Translations under genes and position numbers: made by a program
The notes under the pieces: model-generated
What the model saw: only the letters and a program-made list of their open reading frames with translations
What the model was told of the DNA's origin: nothing
The model's database searches: none
In this document: one piece after another, positions 43,553 to 54,186 of the stretch
Layout of the letters: each line of letters starts with the position of its first letter
Position numbering within the stretch: position 1 is the first letter of the stretch
Origin: Spirochaetia bacterium
Lineage (GTDB): Bacteria > Spirochaetota > Leptospiria > Leptospirales > Leptonemataceae
Length of the DNA stretch: 64,000 bases
Direction of reading: 5' to 3'
Assembly: GCA_009885105.1 (NCBI GenBank)
Contig: VFLI01000003.1
Span: 1 to 64,000, forward strand

Positions 43553-45244
43553 ATGGAACGAACCCTGCATGTTCACCTGATCAAACCGTCCTTTTATGAC
43601 GAGGACGGCTATGTAATTCGATACAAAAAAGGAGTGCTTCCCTCCAACACTCTGGCCTGTCTGTACGGCCTGACGCGGGGTGTGGCAGAGGAAAAGCAGC
43701 TGGGAGATGTTTCCATCGAATGCTCGATGCTGGATGAGATGGTTGACCGCGTCGATCCGACGGCAATCATAAAAAAAATAGATAAAAATCAGCTTCACAT
43801 ATTCTGTCTATGCGGTGTTCAGACTTCTCAATTCCCGCGCGCTTCTGATATCGCGCGCGAATTTTCCAAACTCGGTCAGAAAGTGATGATCGGGGGTTTT
43901 CATATCAGCGGAATATTTTCTGTTTTCGGGCAGCCGTCTGAGGAAATGGAGGATCTTATGGAACTCGGCGTAACTCTTGTGGCCGGGGAAGTTGAAGACT
44001 CCTGGGCGCAGCTTCTCAGGGATTTCATATCCGATGAAATGAAGCCCGTCTACAATTATCTGAATGAAAAACCGGATCTAAAAACAAAGTACCTTCCGCA
44101 GATGAATGCGGAATATTTAAAAAAATTCGCTCTCACCGGTTTTGCCACGATGGACTGCGGCCGGGGCTGTCCCTATCGTTGCTCGTTCTGCACAATTATC
44201 AACGTGCACGGAAACCAGATGCGCTGCCGGGATGTGAATCATCTTCGGGAACATTTCATCCGCAGTTACAGAGAATCGGGCATTCGTTTCTATTTTTTTA
44301 CAGATGACAATTTTTCCAGAAACAAAAACTGGCAGGCAATATTCGATATTCTAATTCAGCTGCGCGAAGAGGGCATGGATCTCGATTTTATGATGCAGGT
44401 CGATGTGCTGGCCTACAGGATTCCAGCTTTTGTTGAAAAAGCCGCAAAGGCAGGCTGCACCCAGGTATTCATGGGCATGGAATCCGTAAATCCTCTCAAC
44501 CTGGCGTCGGCCGGTAAAAAGCAGAACCGCGCCCATGAATACCGCGAAATGATCGAAACCTGGAGGCGCGCCGGAGTGATGACGCACGTCGGATACATCA
44601 TCGGCTTTCCGCATGATTCTGTCGAATCGGTTAAAGATGATGTTCACACTCTGGCGTACGATGTCGGTGTGGATCTGGCTTCCTTCTTTGTGCTCACGCC
44701 GCTTCCGGGATCGGAGGATCACAGACAGCTCGTCAATGACCAGACGCCCATGGATTCGGATTACAATTCGTTCGACTCGTTTCATCCTGTGGTCGATCAT
44801 CCGCTCATGACACGAAAAGACTGGCAGAGCGTGTACGATTATGCCTGGAATGAATTTTATTCCGTCCCCAGAATCGAACATACGCTCCGCCGCCTCAAAG
44901 GTCGGAAGCTTCGCGATATGCTGGGCAGCTATCTCTGGTACAGCTACGCGGCGTTTGTCGACAGGCAGCATCCGATGATCTGCGGTTTTCATCGTCTCAA
45001 AGACAGGCAAGCCAGAAGAAGCGGGATGCTGTTTGAATCAGGGGCCGTATTCTATCTGCGCCGCAGCGCCGAACTCATTGTGGAAACGGCGCGGACAGCG
45101 CGCATTCTATTTCGCTTCGGGTATCTCTATTTGAAATTCAGGAAGGGCCTGCACTCGAAGGTGAAAGTGGAAAAGGTATTTCCAGAGCCTGCGCCCTCTC
45201 GGGCTCAATCACCGTCCGAGCTGACAGCGGTCGATGGAATCTGA
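43553..45244 (+). CDS. B12-binding-domain radical SAM protein
   Basis: A 563-residue protein. The N-terminal Rossmann part (IFCLCGVQTSQFPRAS, then VMIGGFHISGIFS) resembles the B12-binding domain of this family; the iron-sulfur motif CPYRCSFC supplies Cys206, Cys210 and Cys213. TDDNFSRNKNWQ and GFPHDSVESVKDDV are further radical SAM features. It could methylate or rearrange a lipid or cofactor; the substrate is unknown. It stands alone between a repeat element and a converging acyltransferase gene. Confidence 0.88.
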   Translation: MERTLHVHLIKPSFYDEDGYVIRYKKGVLPSNTLACLYGLTRGVAEEKQLGDVSIECSMLDEMVDRVDPTAIIKKIDKNQLHIFCLCGVQTSQFPRASDIAREFSKLGQKVMIGGFHISGIFSVFGQPSEEMEDLMELGVTLVAGEVEDSWAQLLRDFISDEMKPVYNYLNEKPDLKTKYLPQMNAEYLKKFALTGFATMDCGRGCPYRCSFCTIINVHGNQMRCRDVNHLREHFIRSYRESGIRFYFFTDDNFSRNKNWQAIFDILIQLREEGMDLDFMMQVDVLAYRIPAFVEKAAKAGCTQVFMGMESVNPLNLASAGKKQNRAHEYREMIETWRRAGVMTHVGYIIGFPHDSVESVKDDVHTLAYDVGVDLASFFVLTPLPGSEDHRQLVNDQTPMDSDYNSFDSFHPVVDHPLMTRKDWQSVYDYAWNEFYSVPRIEHTLRRLKGRKLRDMLGSYLWYSYAAFVDRQHPMICGFHRLKDRQARRSGMLFESGAVFYLRRSAELIVETARTARILFRFGYLYLKFRKGLHSKVKVEKVFPEPAPSRAQSPSELTAVDGI

Positions 45245-45306
45245 ATCAAACCCGGAACAAGATGACACGTCTAATTTCAGAAAAGCAGCCGTTCGTTTTT
45301 TATATT

Positions 45307-46398
45307 TTAAAGTTTTATAAATATTTTCCGACGGTCCATAAAATACAGAACGCCGAACCAGAATATCAGGTATACGAGTGAATACAGAAACGAAGCGGTT
45401 TGGGCCGGTCTGAAAAACGGTTCGAAAACAGTTGTGTAAACTATAGTTTTGAGAGACTGTGTATGTCCGTACGGGGCCGCTTTCACAAACAGTAGAATCC
45501 GTCCCAGCAGTCCGGAGCCAAAAAAAAGGATAAGAGCATTCTTGCCCATAATCTCAAAAGGACGCGCCGCGACTTTCCATTTCGTAGATTCAAAAAAGAA
45601 GTGCAGAATCGAAAAGAAAATTGCCGCGCCTCCGGCCGTCACCAGAGTGTATGAGGGCGACCAGAGATTCTTGTTGAAGGGAAACCAGAACGAGGCGGCA
45701 ATTCCAGCCCCCATTGCCAGGATTGCGCCCGCAGCGAATTCCGGTTTCTTCCCGGTAAGAAAAAATTCTGCGAATATCCCGCCCAGCAGGCAGCTTACGG
45801 CTGCGGGAATTGTGCTGAGAATTCCCTCCGGGTCATGCGCCGTTGTCCAGAGATGACCTCCAGGAAGCAGGCGGTCCAGGTACGATGCGAAATTTCCAGC
45901 CATCGACAGATCTCCCGCTGAAAAACCGGGCGCGCTCAGATTCTTCATCAAAAACCAGTAGAGAGACAGCAAAGAGATCGATGCGAGAATTCGGCCGGTT
46001 TGTCGGAAGAAAAGGAAGCACAACGATGCGATACAGTAGCACAGAGCGATTCTCTGCAGGACGCCCGGAATTCGGATGGTGCGCAAATCAAAAAACGGGA
46101 AACCCGTCAGAAACAGCCCCATGAAAAACAGGATCAGGCTGCGCAGCAGTATTTTGCCCGCCAGTTTTGTCTTTGTTGAATCCGGATGATTCCGGCGCGC
46201 AATTATCCAGGAAAAACCTGTGATAAATAAAAAAAAAGGAAAAATAAAATCGGCCATCATCAGGCCGTCCCAGGCAGCATGGCGCAGAGCGGGATACATA
46301 AAGCTCCAGGTCCCGGGATTGTTTACCAGAACCATGGCCGCCATGGTCAGCCCGCGAAAAACATCGAGAGAATACAGCCGTTTCGAATAATCAACCAT
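45307..46398 (-). CDS. DUF5009/NagX-like membrane acyltransferase
   Basis: A 363-residue protein with about ten hydrophobic segments. It starts with RLYSLDVFRGLTMAAMVLVNN and has the family's AAWDGLMMADFIFPFFLFITG and RIPGVLQRIALCYCIASL. These match the heparan-alpha-glucosaminide acetyltransferase/NagX family that passes acetyl groups across the membrane to amino sugars. It diverges from the TPR gene across 111 bases in which I see only a weak -10 (TATACAAT). Confidence 0.85.
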   Translation of the reverse strand: MVDYSKRLYSLDVFRGLTMAAMVLVNNPGTWSFMYPALRHAAWDGLMMADFIFPFFLFITGFSWIIARRNHPDSTKTKLAGKILLRSLILFFMGLFLTGFPFFDLRTIRIPGVLQRIALCYCIASLCFLFFRQTGRILASISLLSLYWFLMKNLSAPGFSAGDLSMAGNFASYLDRLLPGGHLWTTAHDPEGILSTIPAAVSCLLGGIFAEFFLTGKKPEFAAGAILAMGAGIAASFWFPFNKNLWSPSYTLVTAGGAAIFFSILHFFFESTKWKVAARPFEIMGKNALILFFGSGLLGRILLFVKAAPYGHTQSLKTIVYTTVFEPFFRPAQTASFLYSLVYLIFWFGVLYFMDRRKIFIKL

Positions 46399-46509
46399 GC
46401 TGGATTTCCGTCAGTCGTGCTCGCCGCGGTCATTCTTTCCGTATACAATAATGTAAAAAAAGCTCTCGCAAAATTTCCGCTTTTTTTGCATTCTGACGAA
46501 ATCGCTTCT

Positions 46510-47640
46510 ATGAAAAAACAGCCTTTTCCAGAAATCCAGCAGCTTCTGCGTGATGCCCGATTTGATGAAGCATTCCGGCTGTGCCAGCAGATTCGCAGCC
46601 TGAACAGAAGACCGCCCGCGCCGCTTTTGTATCTCGGAGCCTGCGCTCTTTTCGGCATGGGGCATATTCATCAGGCGGAAACCTGGGTCCAGGATCATGC
46701 TGCCTCCGGGGGCAGCGCTGTTGACAATCTTTATCTTCTGGCATATGTCCATCTTCATTCCCGTCGACTGGATCAGGCTCTGGTATGCTGGACCCGGATA
46801 CTTCAAATCGATCCCGCGCAAATTTTTGCGGATACTCTGATTGAAAAACTCAAAGAGGGCGAAAAAACAATTGTGCGCGAAATACATCGTCCCGCCTCGT
46901 ATTTGAGTTTTGTTCCGCTGGAATTCGCGGAGGAAAAAAACCACCTTCCGGTTCTGTCGTATTTGAAAAATATGATGCCGGAACTTCCCGGAAAAAAAAT
47001 TACCGCGGCGGCATTGATCGGTCTGGTTGTGGCAGTCGTCGCCGGTCTGTATTTTTCAGGATTTTTCCGGCACGATCCGTACCGCGGCCTGACAGAAAAA
47101 CTGCCCGGCCCCCCGGCCACCGGCACGGTGATCCCGCCGGAAGAATTCAAGCGGGAAAAACCCAGGTTTTACTTTGAGGACAGAAACGCCGCCATCCGTC
47201 TGTACAATGAAGCCCGTGAAAAAATCGGCCAGGGACAGATCAACCAGGCGCGCTATCTGCTTTCCCGTATCGAACTTTCCAACGCCGGATTTGAAATAAA
47301 AGAAAGAGCCGACCTGCTGCGCGATCTGATCCCCGATGTGGATAAAAAAGATTTTCGTGATGAAGTAAAAATTTCAGACATCTGGAACGATCCGTACATG
47401 TTCCGGGGAGCGCAGGTTCTCTGGGAGGGGCGGATTTCTTCTCTTCAGAAAAATGAGAAAATCAGCCGGTTCACGCTCAATCAGGACGACGTTTCCTCCG
47501 CGTTGATCGTGGTGGAAACCCAGAATGACAGGAATTCGAGCAGCCTGGAGGAGGGCAGCCGGATCCTGGTGTTTGGCACATTTCTGGAAAAGCAGGGCAG
47601 CCGTCTGATTGTGCGCGCGCGGGAGATTACGAAGCCTTGA
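46510..47640 (+). CDS. TPR-containing membrane protein with C-terminal OB-like domain
   Basis: A 376-residue protein starting MKKQPFPEIQQLL. Cytoplasmic TPR-like helices (ARFDEAFRLCQQIR, LYLLAYVHLHSRRLDQALVCW) are followed by one membrane segment (AALIGLVVAVVAGLYFSGFF) and an outside region with another TPR unit and a beta-rich end (GAQVLWEGRISSL, ILVFGTFLEKQGSRLIV) that resembles an OB fold. No named family. ATG 46510 is preferred over in-frame upstream starts that read through the promoter region of the divergent gene. Confidence 0.7.
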   Translation: MKKQPFPEIQQLLRDARFDEAFRLCQQIRSLNRRPPAPLLYLGACALFGMGHIHQAETWVQDHAASGGSAVDNLYLLAYVHLHSRRLDQALVCWTRILQIDPAQIFADTLIEKLKEGEKTIVREIHRPASYLSFVPLEFAEEKNHLPVLSYLKNMMPELPGKKITAAALIGLVVAVVAGLYFSGFFRHDPYRGLTEKLPGPPATGTVIPPEEFKREKPRFYFEDRNAAIRLYNEAREKIGQGQINQARYLLSRIELSNAGFEIKERADLLRDLIPDVDKKDFRDEVKISDIWNDPYMFRGAQVLWEGRISSLQKNEKISRFTLNQDDVSSALIVVETQNDRNSSSLEEGSRILVFGTFLEKQGSRLIVRAREITKP

Positions 47641-47751
47641 GAAATTATTAAATCGTAATATTTTTACCCCGGGACTGGCGAATCCGGAATCAAATCGTTA
47701 TCTTGAGTACAGAAAGTATTCTGAGTAACAGGGAAAATCCAGGAGTTATTA

Positions 47752-48483
47752 ATGAAAAAAGTAAATCAATATTATAATATTATTTCTCGGCCCAGGCGGC
47801 TTCTGTCGGTCCTGGCGGCTGGTTTTTTTCTTGCGGTAGCCCTCCTCTTTGTTTCTTTTTCCGTACGTGCAGATCAGGAGCAGGCTAAAATCACCAGTAT
47901 TACCGGTACTGTGCAGATACAGCGGTCCGGCCATACAAACTGGGAAAACGCAGCTGTGAATATGCCCGTGGGCCAGAGCGACACGGTCAAGACCCTTTCG
48001 ACCAGCCGGGTGATCGTCATGTTCCGTGGTATTGAGATCCGTCTGGGTCAGAATACTTCAGCCGTTATGGAGCAGCTTTCGAACGCCGCAGCTCCCTCCC
48101 GAGTGCGTGTCCAGCGCGGATTTGGATGGTTCGGTGTACGGCCCGGCAGCGGTGGTTTTACGGCCGTCACACCGACAGCTATAGCCTCTGTTCGTGGAAC
48201 AAAATTCTCGCTGGCGGTAAATGAAAGCGGCACTATTTCCTGTGTCTGTGAAGGAACCGTATCTACGGCCGCATCTCCCGGATCCCAGGAAGCCAGCGTT
48301 TCAGCCGGGGGCTCGCATTCATTCAGACCGGATGGGACAAGGGAAACTCACAATTTCAGCAAATATTTCAAAAAACTGGTCATGGATCCGGCCTTTGAGG
48401 CTGAAATTAAGGCGGATGGCCGGCTGGCAAACTGCAAAACCTGTCACAGTCCGGTACGGGAAGCCTCGGATAGGGAATACTGA
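47752..48483 (+). CDS. FecR-domain protein ending in a CxxCH motif
   Basis: A 243-residue exported protein. Signal RLLSVLAAGFFLAVALLFV is followed by a FecR domain (ITGTVQIQRSGHTNWENA, SDTVKTLSTSRVIVMFRG, IASVRGTKFSLAVNESG). The C-terminus has LANCKTCHSP, with Cys228, Cys231 and His232, which fits a c-type heme site; another cysteine pair is in SCVCEG. Start ATG 47752 has AGGAG six bases upstream. Whether heme is bound is inference. It may sense or report redox state in the periplasm. Confidence 0.82.
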   Translation: MKKVNQYYNIISRPRRLLSVLAAGFFLAVALLFVSFSVRADQEQAKITSITGTVQIQRSGHTNWENAAVNMPVGQSDTVKTLSTSRVIVMFRGIEIRLGQNTSAVMEQLSNAAAPSRVRVQRGFGWFGVRPGSGGFTAVTPTAIASVRGTKFSLAVNESGTISCVCEGTVSTAASPGSQEASVSAGGSHSFRPDGTRETHNFSKYFKKLVMDPAFEAEIKADGRLANCKTCHSPVREASDREY

Positions 48484-48590
48484 TTGAGTGAATCAGAGTA
48501 AAAATCCTTCTGTTTACTATATTTCTGATAAATTTTTTTGTTTATTAAAATATAGATGTATCCGAACGTATCATTATAGAAGGGATTTAT

Positions 48591-48854
48591 ATGCAGGTGA
48601 ATGGAGTCACATTGCCCAATCCTACCGCCAGAGGGCCGGTAGAAGCATTGGAAACACACACAACTCAAAGCTCTAACAAAGCCCGGGTGGACCTTGAAAA
48701 ACTCGTGCTCAAACCAAAATCTGTGCCGGTGGAAGAGCGCATGGAACAGGTCATCAGCCTGGAAGATATCAAACGGATTTTTTCATTGATCGTCCCGTAC
48801 CGCCCCCGTCAGGAAAAAATCGACCTCGGCCGATCTGTTGACGTGAGATCTTGA
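48591..48854 (+). CDS. Small hypothetical protein
   Basis: An 87-residue soluble protein, MQVNGVTLPNPTARG..., with a charged middle and KIDLGRSVDVRS at the end. AAGGG lies seven bases before ATG. I considered FlgM because of the short, polar sequence but its C-terminal pattern is not there. It sits after the FecR gene in an AT-rich stretch that may hold its promoter, and is followed by a repeat element. No function can be given. Confidence 0.55.
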   Translation: MQVNGVTLPNPTARGPVEALETHTTQSSNKARVDLEKLVLKPKSVPVEERMEQVISLEDIKRIFSLIVPYRPRQEKIDLGRSVDVRS

Positions 48855-48882
48855 TCTCTACCTATATTTTTGTTTAAGATCA

Positions 48883-48977
48883 GGGGATAAGGTGATAGAC
48901 GAGATGAGGGGGATAATCTTAAAAACAATCTCTGCATCTCATTATCTCATCTATCCCCACATCTCCTTCATCATCTC
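48883..48977. repeat. Second copy of the ggggataa repeat family
   Basis: ggggataaggtgatag at 48883-48898 and a second ggggataat, followed by atctctgcatctc and complementary tatctcatctatcccc, form an imperfect palindrome of about 95 bases. It shares ggggataagg and tctctgcatctc with the element at 43344-43500. It ends at the stop codon of icmF. Confidence 0.55.
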
Positions 48978-51900
48978 TCACATGTTTCGACGGTAGCTGC
49001 CGCCCACGCTGTAAAGAGCTCCGCTGATCTGGCCAAGTGTGCAGGTTTTGACAGTTTCCATTAATTCTTCAAAAATATTTTTTCCCTGAAGCGACTTTTG
49101 TTTCAACCGGGCCAGATCGGTCCTGGAAGTTTCTGAAAACGCTTTTTGAATAATTTCAATTTCCCGAATCTGCCTGGCCTTCTCCTCTTCCGTGGACCGG
49201 ATGAGGGCGACAGGAGCTCCGGAATCCTCTGTCTGCCGGAGAAAGGTGTTCACTCCAATGATGGGCAGCTCGCCGGAATGCTTGAGATTTTCATAGTACA
49301 GGGATTCTTCCTGAATTTTGGACCTCTGGTACATCGTTTCCATCGCGCCGAGTACTCCGCCTCTGTCTGTCAGCCGGTCGAACTCGGAAAGGACGGCCTC
49401 CTCGACAAGATCGGTCAGCTCTTCAATGATGTAAGCGCCCTGAATGGGATTCTGATTTTTGTTCAGGCCAAGCTCGCTGTTGATGATCAGCTGTATTGCC
49501 AGAGCGCGCCGGACCGATTCCTCCGTGGGAGTTGTGATCGCTTCATCGTACGCGTTGGTATGAAGGCTGTTGCAATTGTCGTATATAGCGTACAGGGCCT
49601 GCAGGGTGGTCCGTATGTCATTGAAGTCAATTTCGCGCGCATGGAGCGATCTACCGCTCGTCTGTATGTGGTATTTTAATTTCTGCGACCGTTCCGACGC
49701 GCCGTACAGCCTCTTCATCGCCACGGCCCATATCCGCCGGGCTACCCGTCCGATCACGGAATACTCCGCGTCGATTCCGTTGGAAAAAAAGAAACTCAGA
49801 TTCGGCGCAAAATCGTCGATGGACAATCCGCGTCTGAGATAGTATTCAACGTATGTAAAACCGTTTGCCAGAGTGAAGGCCAGCTGCGTGACTGGATTGG
49901 CGCCCGCCTCGGCGATGTGGTATCCGGAGATGGACACGGAATAAAAATTTCGCACTGAGCGTTCCGAGAAATATTTCTGAACATCGCCCATCATGCGAAG
50001 AGCAAATCCCGTGGAAAAAATGCAGGTATTCTGGGCCTGGTCCTCTTTCAGTATATCCGCTTGAACTGTGCCGCGTACTTTTTTTAACACATCGGCGCGG
50101 ATGTTTTCATAGACCTCGCGCTCAAGCAGCCTGTCCCCTGAAAGACCGAGCAGGCTCAGGCCGGATCCGTCGTGACCGTCCGGCAGTTCCCTGCGGTATT
50201 CCGGAGAGGGAAGATTCTTTTCTTTATAAAAATTATTAATATGATTTCTTGCGCTTTCTGAGCGCCCGTGCCGCCGCAGATATCTTTCCACCTCCTGGTC
50301 GATGGCCGTGTTGAAAAAGAAAGCCAGTATTACCGGGGCCGGGCCGTTGATTGTCATGCTCACGGATGTCTGCGGATTTGTCAGATCGAAGCCGGAATAC
50401 AGCCGTTTGCAGTCGTCGAGCGACGGAACGCTCACGCCGGAATTTCCGATTTTTCCATATATATCAGGACGAACTTCCGGATCCTCGCCGTAAAGGGTCA
50501 CCGAATCAAAAGCGGTTGAAAGCCTGCAGGCCCCTTTATTTTTTCCGCCGGTCAGAAGGTGAAAACGGACATTGGTCCGTTCTGGACCTCCCTCTCCGGC
50601 GAACATTCGCGTGGGCGCCTCATCCTGCTTGCGAAAAGGAAAAACTCCGGCTGTGAAAGGAAAATTCCCCGGCAGATTCTCTCTGAAGTAATACGAAACC
50701 AGTTCCCGGCTTGAGGTGAACGAAGGCAGGGCGACTTTTGAAAATTCGAGCCCGCCGAGAGTGCGCGATTTCAGGCTCTCACGGATTTCGCTGTCCCGCA
50801 CATGAAACACCAGTTCCTGTCCGCGGTACTGATCTCTTATTCTGGGCCAGTCTTTCAGCCATTGATGCAGGTCCTTGTCTGTCTGTTGTTCGCGTTTCTC
50901 GATTTCCCTGTCGAAATGCGCGGTGGCAGGGTCTTTCTCCGGCAGAGATAGAAGCGATTTCGCGCCCCTGAGCGCTTCCAGTTCCCCGGCGAGATCCGCC
51001 TGTCTGGCGGCCTCCTGATGGTATTTGCGCACTGTGCCGGCAACTTCGGCAAGATAGCGGATCCGAGCCGGCGGAATGATATCCTGATCGGAAGCGTCTT
51101 CGCGGCGGGAATCGACAATTTTAATTTTGGAAAAAGCCCCGAGAGTTTTTTTGTGTATCAGATCCACAAGAACATTGTAGAGTGTGTTGATGCCTCTGTC
51201 GTTGTAGCGGCCGGCAATCGTCGGGTATACGGGCATGCTTTCCAGATCATGAGAGTGCAGATTGTGGTTTCTCTGATACTGTTTGCGAACATGCAAAAGA
51301 GCGTCTAAGGCTCCGGCCTTCTCAAATTTGTTAAGCGCCACAAGATCGGCAAAATCCAGCATGGCGATTTTTTCCAGCTGCGTCGGCGCTCCGAATTCAG
51401 GCGTCATGACATACAGGGAGATATCGCAGTGCGCGGCGATTTCAGAATCGGACTGGCCGGTTCCGGAAGTTTCCACAATGATACAGTCGTAGTCCGATGC
51501 TCGCAGAGCGCTGATGGCCAGATCGATTGAGGCTGAAAGACTTCCGGCCCCCCGTGTGGCAAGTGAGCGCATGTACGACCGGTCTGGATGTATCGTCAGA
51601 CTGTTCATTCGGATGCGATCCCCGAGCAGAGCGCCGCCGGTTTTTTTGCGGGTCGGATCCACGGCAAGAACGGCGATTTTTTTATCCGGATGCTGCTCCA
51701 GAAAGCGCAGCATGATTTCATCCGTCAGAGACGACTTGCCGGCGCCTCCCGGACCTGTAATTCCAATTACGGGCTGGATCTTTTTTCCGGTCGCGGCTGT
51801 GAGAAGTGTTTTCAATTCCGCCGGATGTTCCTGCGAGTGATTTTCGATGAATGTCAGTATCTTGCCCGTGTGGAAAAAGCCGGATTTTATTCTAGCCATG

Positions 51901-52379
51901 TGTCCGTCGAGAGCCGGGCAGGGATCGAAATCGCATTCCCGCATCATGAAGTCGATGATGCCCTGAAGTCCCATCATGCGTCCGTCTTCCGGTGAAAAAA
52001 TTTTTATGATTCCGTGTTTTTCCAGTTCCTGGATTTCTTCCGGAACGATGACGCCTCCGCCTCCGCCGAAAATCCGGATGTGATCGGCGCCGTTTTCGCG
52101 CAAAAGATCTTTCAGATACTTGAAGTACTCTATGTGCCCGCCCTGGTAGCTGCTGACGGCAACACCCTGCGCGTCTTCCTGTAAAGCGGCATTGACAACC
52201 TCCTGCACGGATCTGTTGTGCCCGAGATGGATCACCTCGGCGCCGGAAGACTGCAGAATGCGGCGCATGATATTGATGGAAACATCGTGGCCGTCGAAAA
52301 GGGAGGCCGCAGTGACAAATCGGATTTTATTTTTTGCGCGGAATTCTGTTTGTTCGTTGTGTTTAGTCGGTAGAAGCAT
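48978..52379 (-). CDS. icmF: Fused isobutyryl-CoA mutase IcmF
   Basis: An 1133-residue fusion in the IcmF order: B12-binding domain ([15 protein letters not shown], lower axial ligand His31), a MeaB-like GTPase chaperone (Walker [10 protein letters not shown] near 209-217), a linker, and the mutase barrel ([20 protein letters not shown]). The phenylalanine in AGVFPF is what isobutyryl-CoA mutases have where methylmalonyl-CoA mutase has tyrosine. It interconverts isobutyryl-CoA and butyryl-CoA with adenosylcobalamin. Its end overlaps none, and a repeat element directly follows the stop. No cobalamin riboswitch is visible upstream. Confidence 0.95.
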   Translation of the reverse strand: MLLPTKHNEQTEFRAKNKIRFVTAASLFDGHDVSINIMRRILQSSGAEVIHLGHNRSVQEVVNAALQEDAQGVAVSSYQGGHIEYFKYLKDLLRENGADHIRIFGGGGGVIVPEEIQELEKHGIIKIFSPEDGRMMGLQGIIDFMMRECDFDPCPALDGHMARIKSGFFHTGKILTFIENHSQEHPAELKTLLTAATGKKIQPVIGITGPGGAGKSSLTDEIMLRFLEQHPDKKIAVLAVDPTRKKTGGALLGDRIRMNSLTIHPDRSYMRSLATRGAGSLSASIDLAISALRASDYDCIIVETSGTGQSDSEIAAHCDISLYVMTPEFGAPTQLEKIAMLDFADLVALNKFEKAGALDALLHVRKQYQRNHNLHSHDLESMPVYPTIAGRYNDRGINTLYNVLVDLIHKKTLGAFSKIKIVDSRREDASDQDIIPPARIRYLAEVAGTVRKYHQEAARQADLAGELEALRGAKSLLSLPEKDPATAHFDREIEKREQQTDKDLHQWLKDWPRIRDQYRGQELVFHVRDSEIRESLKSRTLGGLEFSKVALPSFTSSRELVSYYFRENLPGNFPFTAGVFPFRKQDEAPTRMFAGEGGPERTNVRFHLLTGGKNKGACRLSTAFDSVTLYGEDPEVRPDIYGKIGNSGVSVPSLDDCKRLYSGFDLTNPQTSVSMTINGPAPVILAFFFNTAIDQEVERYLRRHGRSESARNHINNFYKEKNLPSPEYRRELPDGHDGSGLSLLGLSGDRLLEREVYENIRADVLKKVRGTVQADILKEDQAQNTCIFSTGFALRMMGDVQKYFSERSVRNFYSVSISGYHIAEAGANPVTQLAFTLANGFTYVEYYLRRGLSIDDFAPNLSFFFSNGIDAEYSVIGRVARRIWAVAMKRLYGASERSQKLKYHIQTSGRSLHAREIDFNDIRTTLQALYAIYDNCNSLHTNAYDEAITTPTEESVRRALAIQLIINSELGLNKNQNPIQGAYIIEELTDLVEEAVLSEFDRLTDRGGVLGAMETMYQRSKIQEESLYYENLKHSGELPIIGVNTFLRQTEDSGAPVALIRSTEEEKARQIREIEIIQKAFSETSRTDLARLKQKSLQGKNIFEELMETVKTCTLGQISGALYSVGGSYRRNM

Positions 52380-52491
52380 AGGTTAACGGCGTTCAGTTCC
52401 TTAGAGTAGGAAAAAATTCTGAAACACATCTGTCGAGCCTATTTTAAGGCGGGGTCAGAAACAGTTCGATGCGGGTTTTCCCGGCTTTTGA

Positions 52492-54186
52492 TTACAGATC
52501 CGGTTTCGGTTTCACATCGACATGAATTTCCGCTGCCTGCGCCGATTCCTGGTCCGGCGCATTTGGTTCGTTGTACGCAGACACTGAAAAGTAATATGTT
52601 CTGTTGTTATCAAGCAAAGGCAGTGTGACGGGGCGCCCGTCCCTCATTCGCTGAACCATGTTTCTTTCAATGATTTCATTTGTGATCAAGAGGCGAATCT
52701 TGTTGTGGAGTTTTCTGTTCAGGCTGTCCGGATGTTCTTTGCTTTCCTGGAGCTCGCCCCGTGTCAATTCTGAAGGCAGAGGAATATGGCGGATTCTTTC
52801 CGGACCCGCGCCGCCAAAACGATAATCGAGGCGGCCCAGATATTCACCCGGCCGCAATCCGTAATAGACATAGTATCCGCCGGTCTGTTGAACGCTGCCC
52901 TCCGGACTTTTTGACCATTCGAGACAGACGACTCTGTCCTGGGTCAGTTCCGGCACAGAACGGAGATTCGTAGGAGTGTGGGGAGCAAATATTGGAGCGA
53001 AATCCAGTTTTACTTCTTTGAGCACCGGAGTCGCACGGCCGTCCGCTTCGCCGCGCAGTCTTGCTTTCCACTGCAGATAGCTGAAGGGCGGTATCCTGTC
53101 AGTGCGAATATCGATCCTTCTCCACGGGATCACGTCTTCCGGCGTGTCGACCGTAAACGGTTTGGTATCGTAACGAATCAAGAAATCGATTCCGGTTCCC
53201 GGCGGCATATCTGCCGAATACGCAAGCCGGCCGTATGCTGATTTTCTGCCGCGCGCGGGAGCAAGCACGGACGAAACAACGCTGCCGGTCATCTGCTCCG
53301 AACGGGCATTTACGGCATTGACATGCACAGGAGGAAACAGGGCGCTTCCTCCCGCGTCGGGCGAGAACTCAGAGGTGATGCGGAAATCATCAATGATGCC
53401 GGAATAACTTTCGCCCAGGATGAGGGGAGACCGGTCGAGAGGATGAAAACTCGCCCGCCATACACCGGACCGGCCGCGGGCATTGGCAGTGCCTTCTTCT
53501 CGTCCGTTCAGTGTCATCAGAAGACGGCCTTCAGCAGCCCTGTAGGCGACGGCGATGTGCGACCATTCTTTGATCGGGATGCGGGAAATAGAACGAAGTT
53601 CGATGGTGTGTCTGTTTTCTTCTCCGTCCTCGAACATGTTGTAAAGAGAAAAATGCGCCCGGTCATCATGAATGGAAAGCTCGATGCCGCGTTTCACGCC
53701 CTCCATCATTCCGACTTTCTTGAACACGGTGTTATTTCTGTAAAAGTATCCCGGATTGATCCAGAGTTCCATTGTGAAATCATCCAGCGGTCCGGTTCCC
53801 GGCCACAGTTCTTCGGGAGAGCCGATGACAATTTTATTGCCTATTCGGTTGAAGAGAGCAGCCCCGCGTCCAATCCGTGAATCGGCTGTAAAAATGTAAT
53901 TGGATTCGCGGATAGCAAAATTTCCGGATATGTCTTTTAACAGAAACGGAAGTTCATTATCGAAATTCAGGAATAGAATATTGCCCGGGTCTTCGGCGTA
54001 ATTGAAGTGGGAAAGGCGGATATCCTGGGTTGTATCGTCGCCGCGGAATTTTTCCGTTCTGTCCAGCATGACACCGGCAAAATCCGGATTTCTCCGGGAG
54101 CCCGATTCCAGAGTCTCCGCCTTCGACCAGACCGGGATTAGAACAAACAGAGCCATGATGAAAATATTTCTTAAATAAATATGCAT
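52492..54186 (-). CDS. Exported LamG/FN3 domain protein
   Basis: A 564-residue protein with signal YLRNIFIMALFVLIPVWSKA. A LamG/concanavalin-like domain (DDFTMELWINPGYFYRNNTV, EWSHIAVAYRAAEGRLLMTL, SGIIDDFRIT) is followed by FN3-like sequence (NLRSVPELTQDRVVCLEWSK, RTYYFSVSAYNE). Such proteins bind carbohydrates or other surface ligands. ATG 54186 is chosen for the signal; ATG 54201 is also in frame. It is transcribed after the small exported protein 54286-54951 and may be its partner. Biological role unknown. Confidence 0.72.
   Translation of the reverse strand: MHIYLRNIFIMALFVLIPVWSKAETLESGSRRNPDFAGVMLDRTEKFRGDDTTQDIRLSHFNYAEDPGNILFLNFDNELPFLLKDISGNFAIRESNYIFTADSRIGRGAALFNRIGNKIVIGSPEELWPGTGPLDDFTMELWINPGYFYRNNTVFKKVGMMEGVKRGIELSIHDDRAHFSLYNMFEDGEENRHTIELRSISRIPIKEWSHIAVAYRAAEGRLLMTLNGREEGTANARGRSGVWRASFHPLDRSPLILGESYSGIIDDFRITSEFSPDAGGSALFPPVHVNAVNARSEQMTGSVVSSVLAPARGRKSAYGRLAYSADMPPGTGIDFLIRYDTKPFTVDTPEDVIPWRRIDIRTDRIPPFSYLQWKARLRGEADGRATPVLKEVKLDFAPIFAPHTPTNLRSVPELTQDRVVCLEWSKSPEGSVQQTGGYYVYYGLRPGEYLGRLDYRFGGAGPERIRHIPLPSELTRGELQESKEHPDSLNRKLHNKIRLLITNEIIERNMVQRMRDGRPVTLPLLDNNRTYYFSVSAYNEPNAPDQESAQAAEIHVDVKPKPDL

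Noticed and set aside
48591-48854. FlgM anti-sigma factor
   Set aside because: Size is similar but the conserved C-terminal helices of FlgM are not seen.
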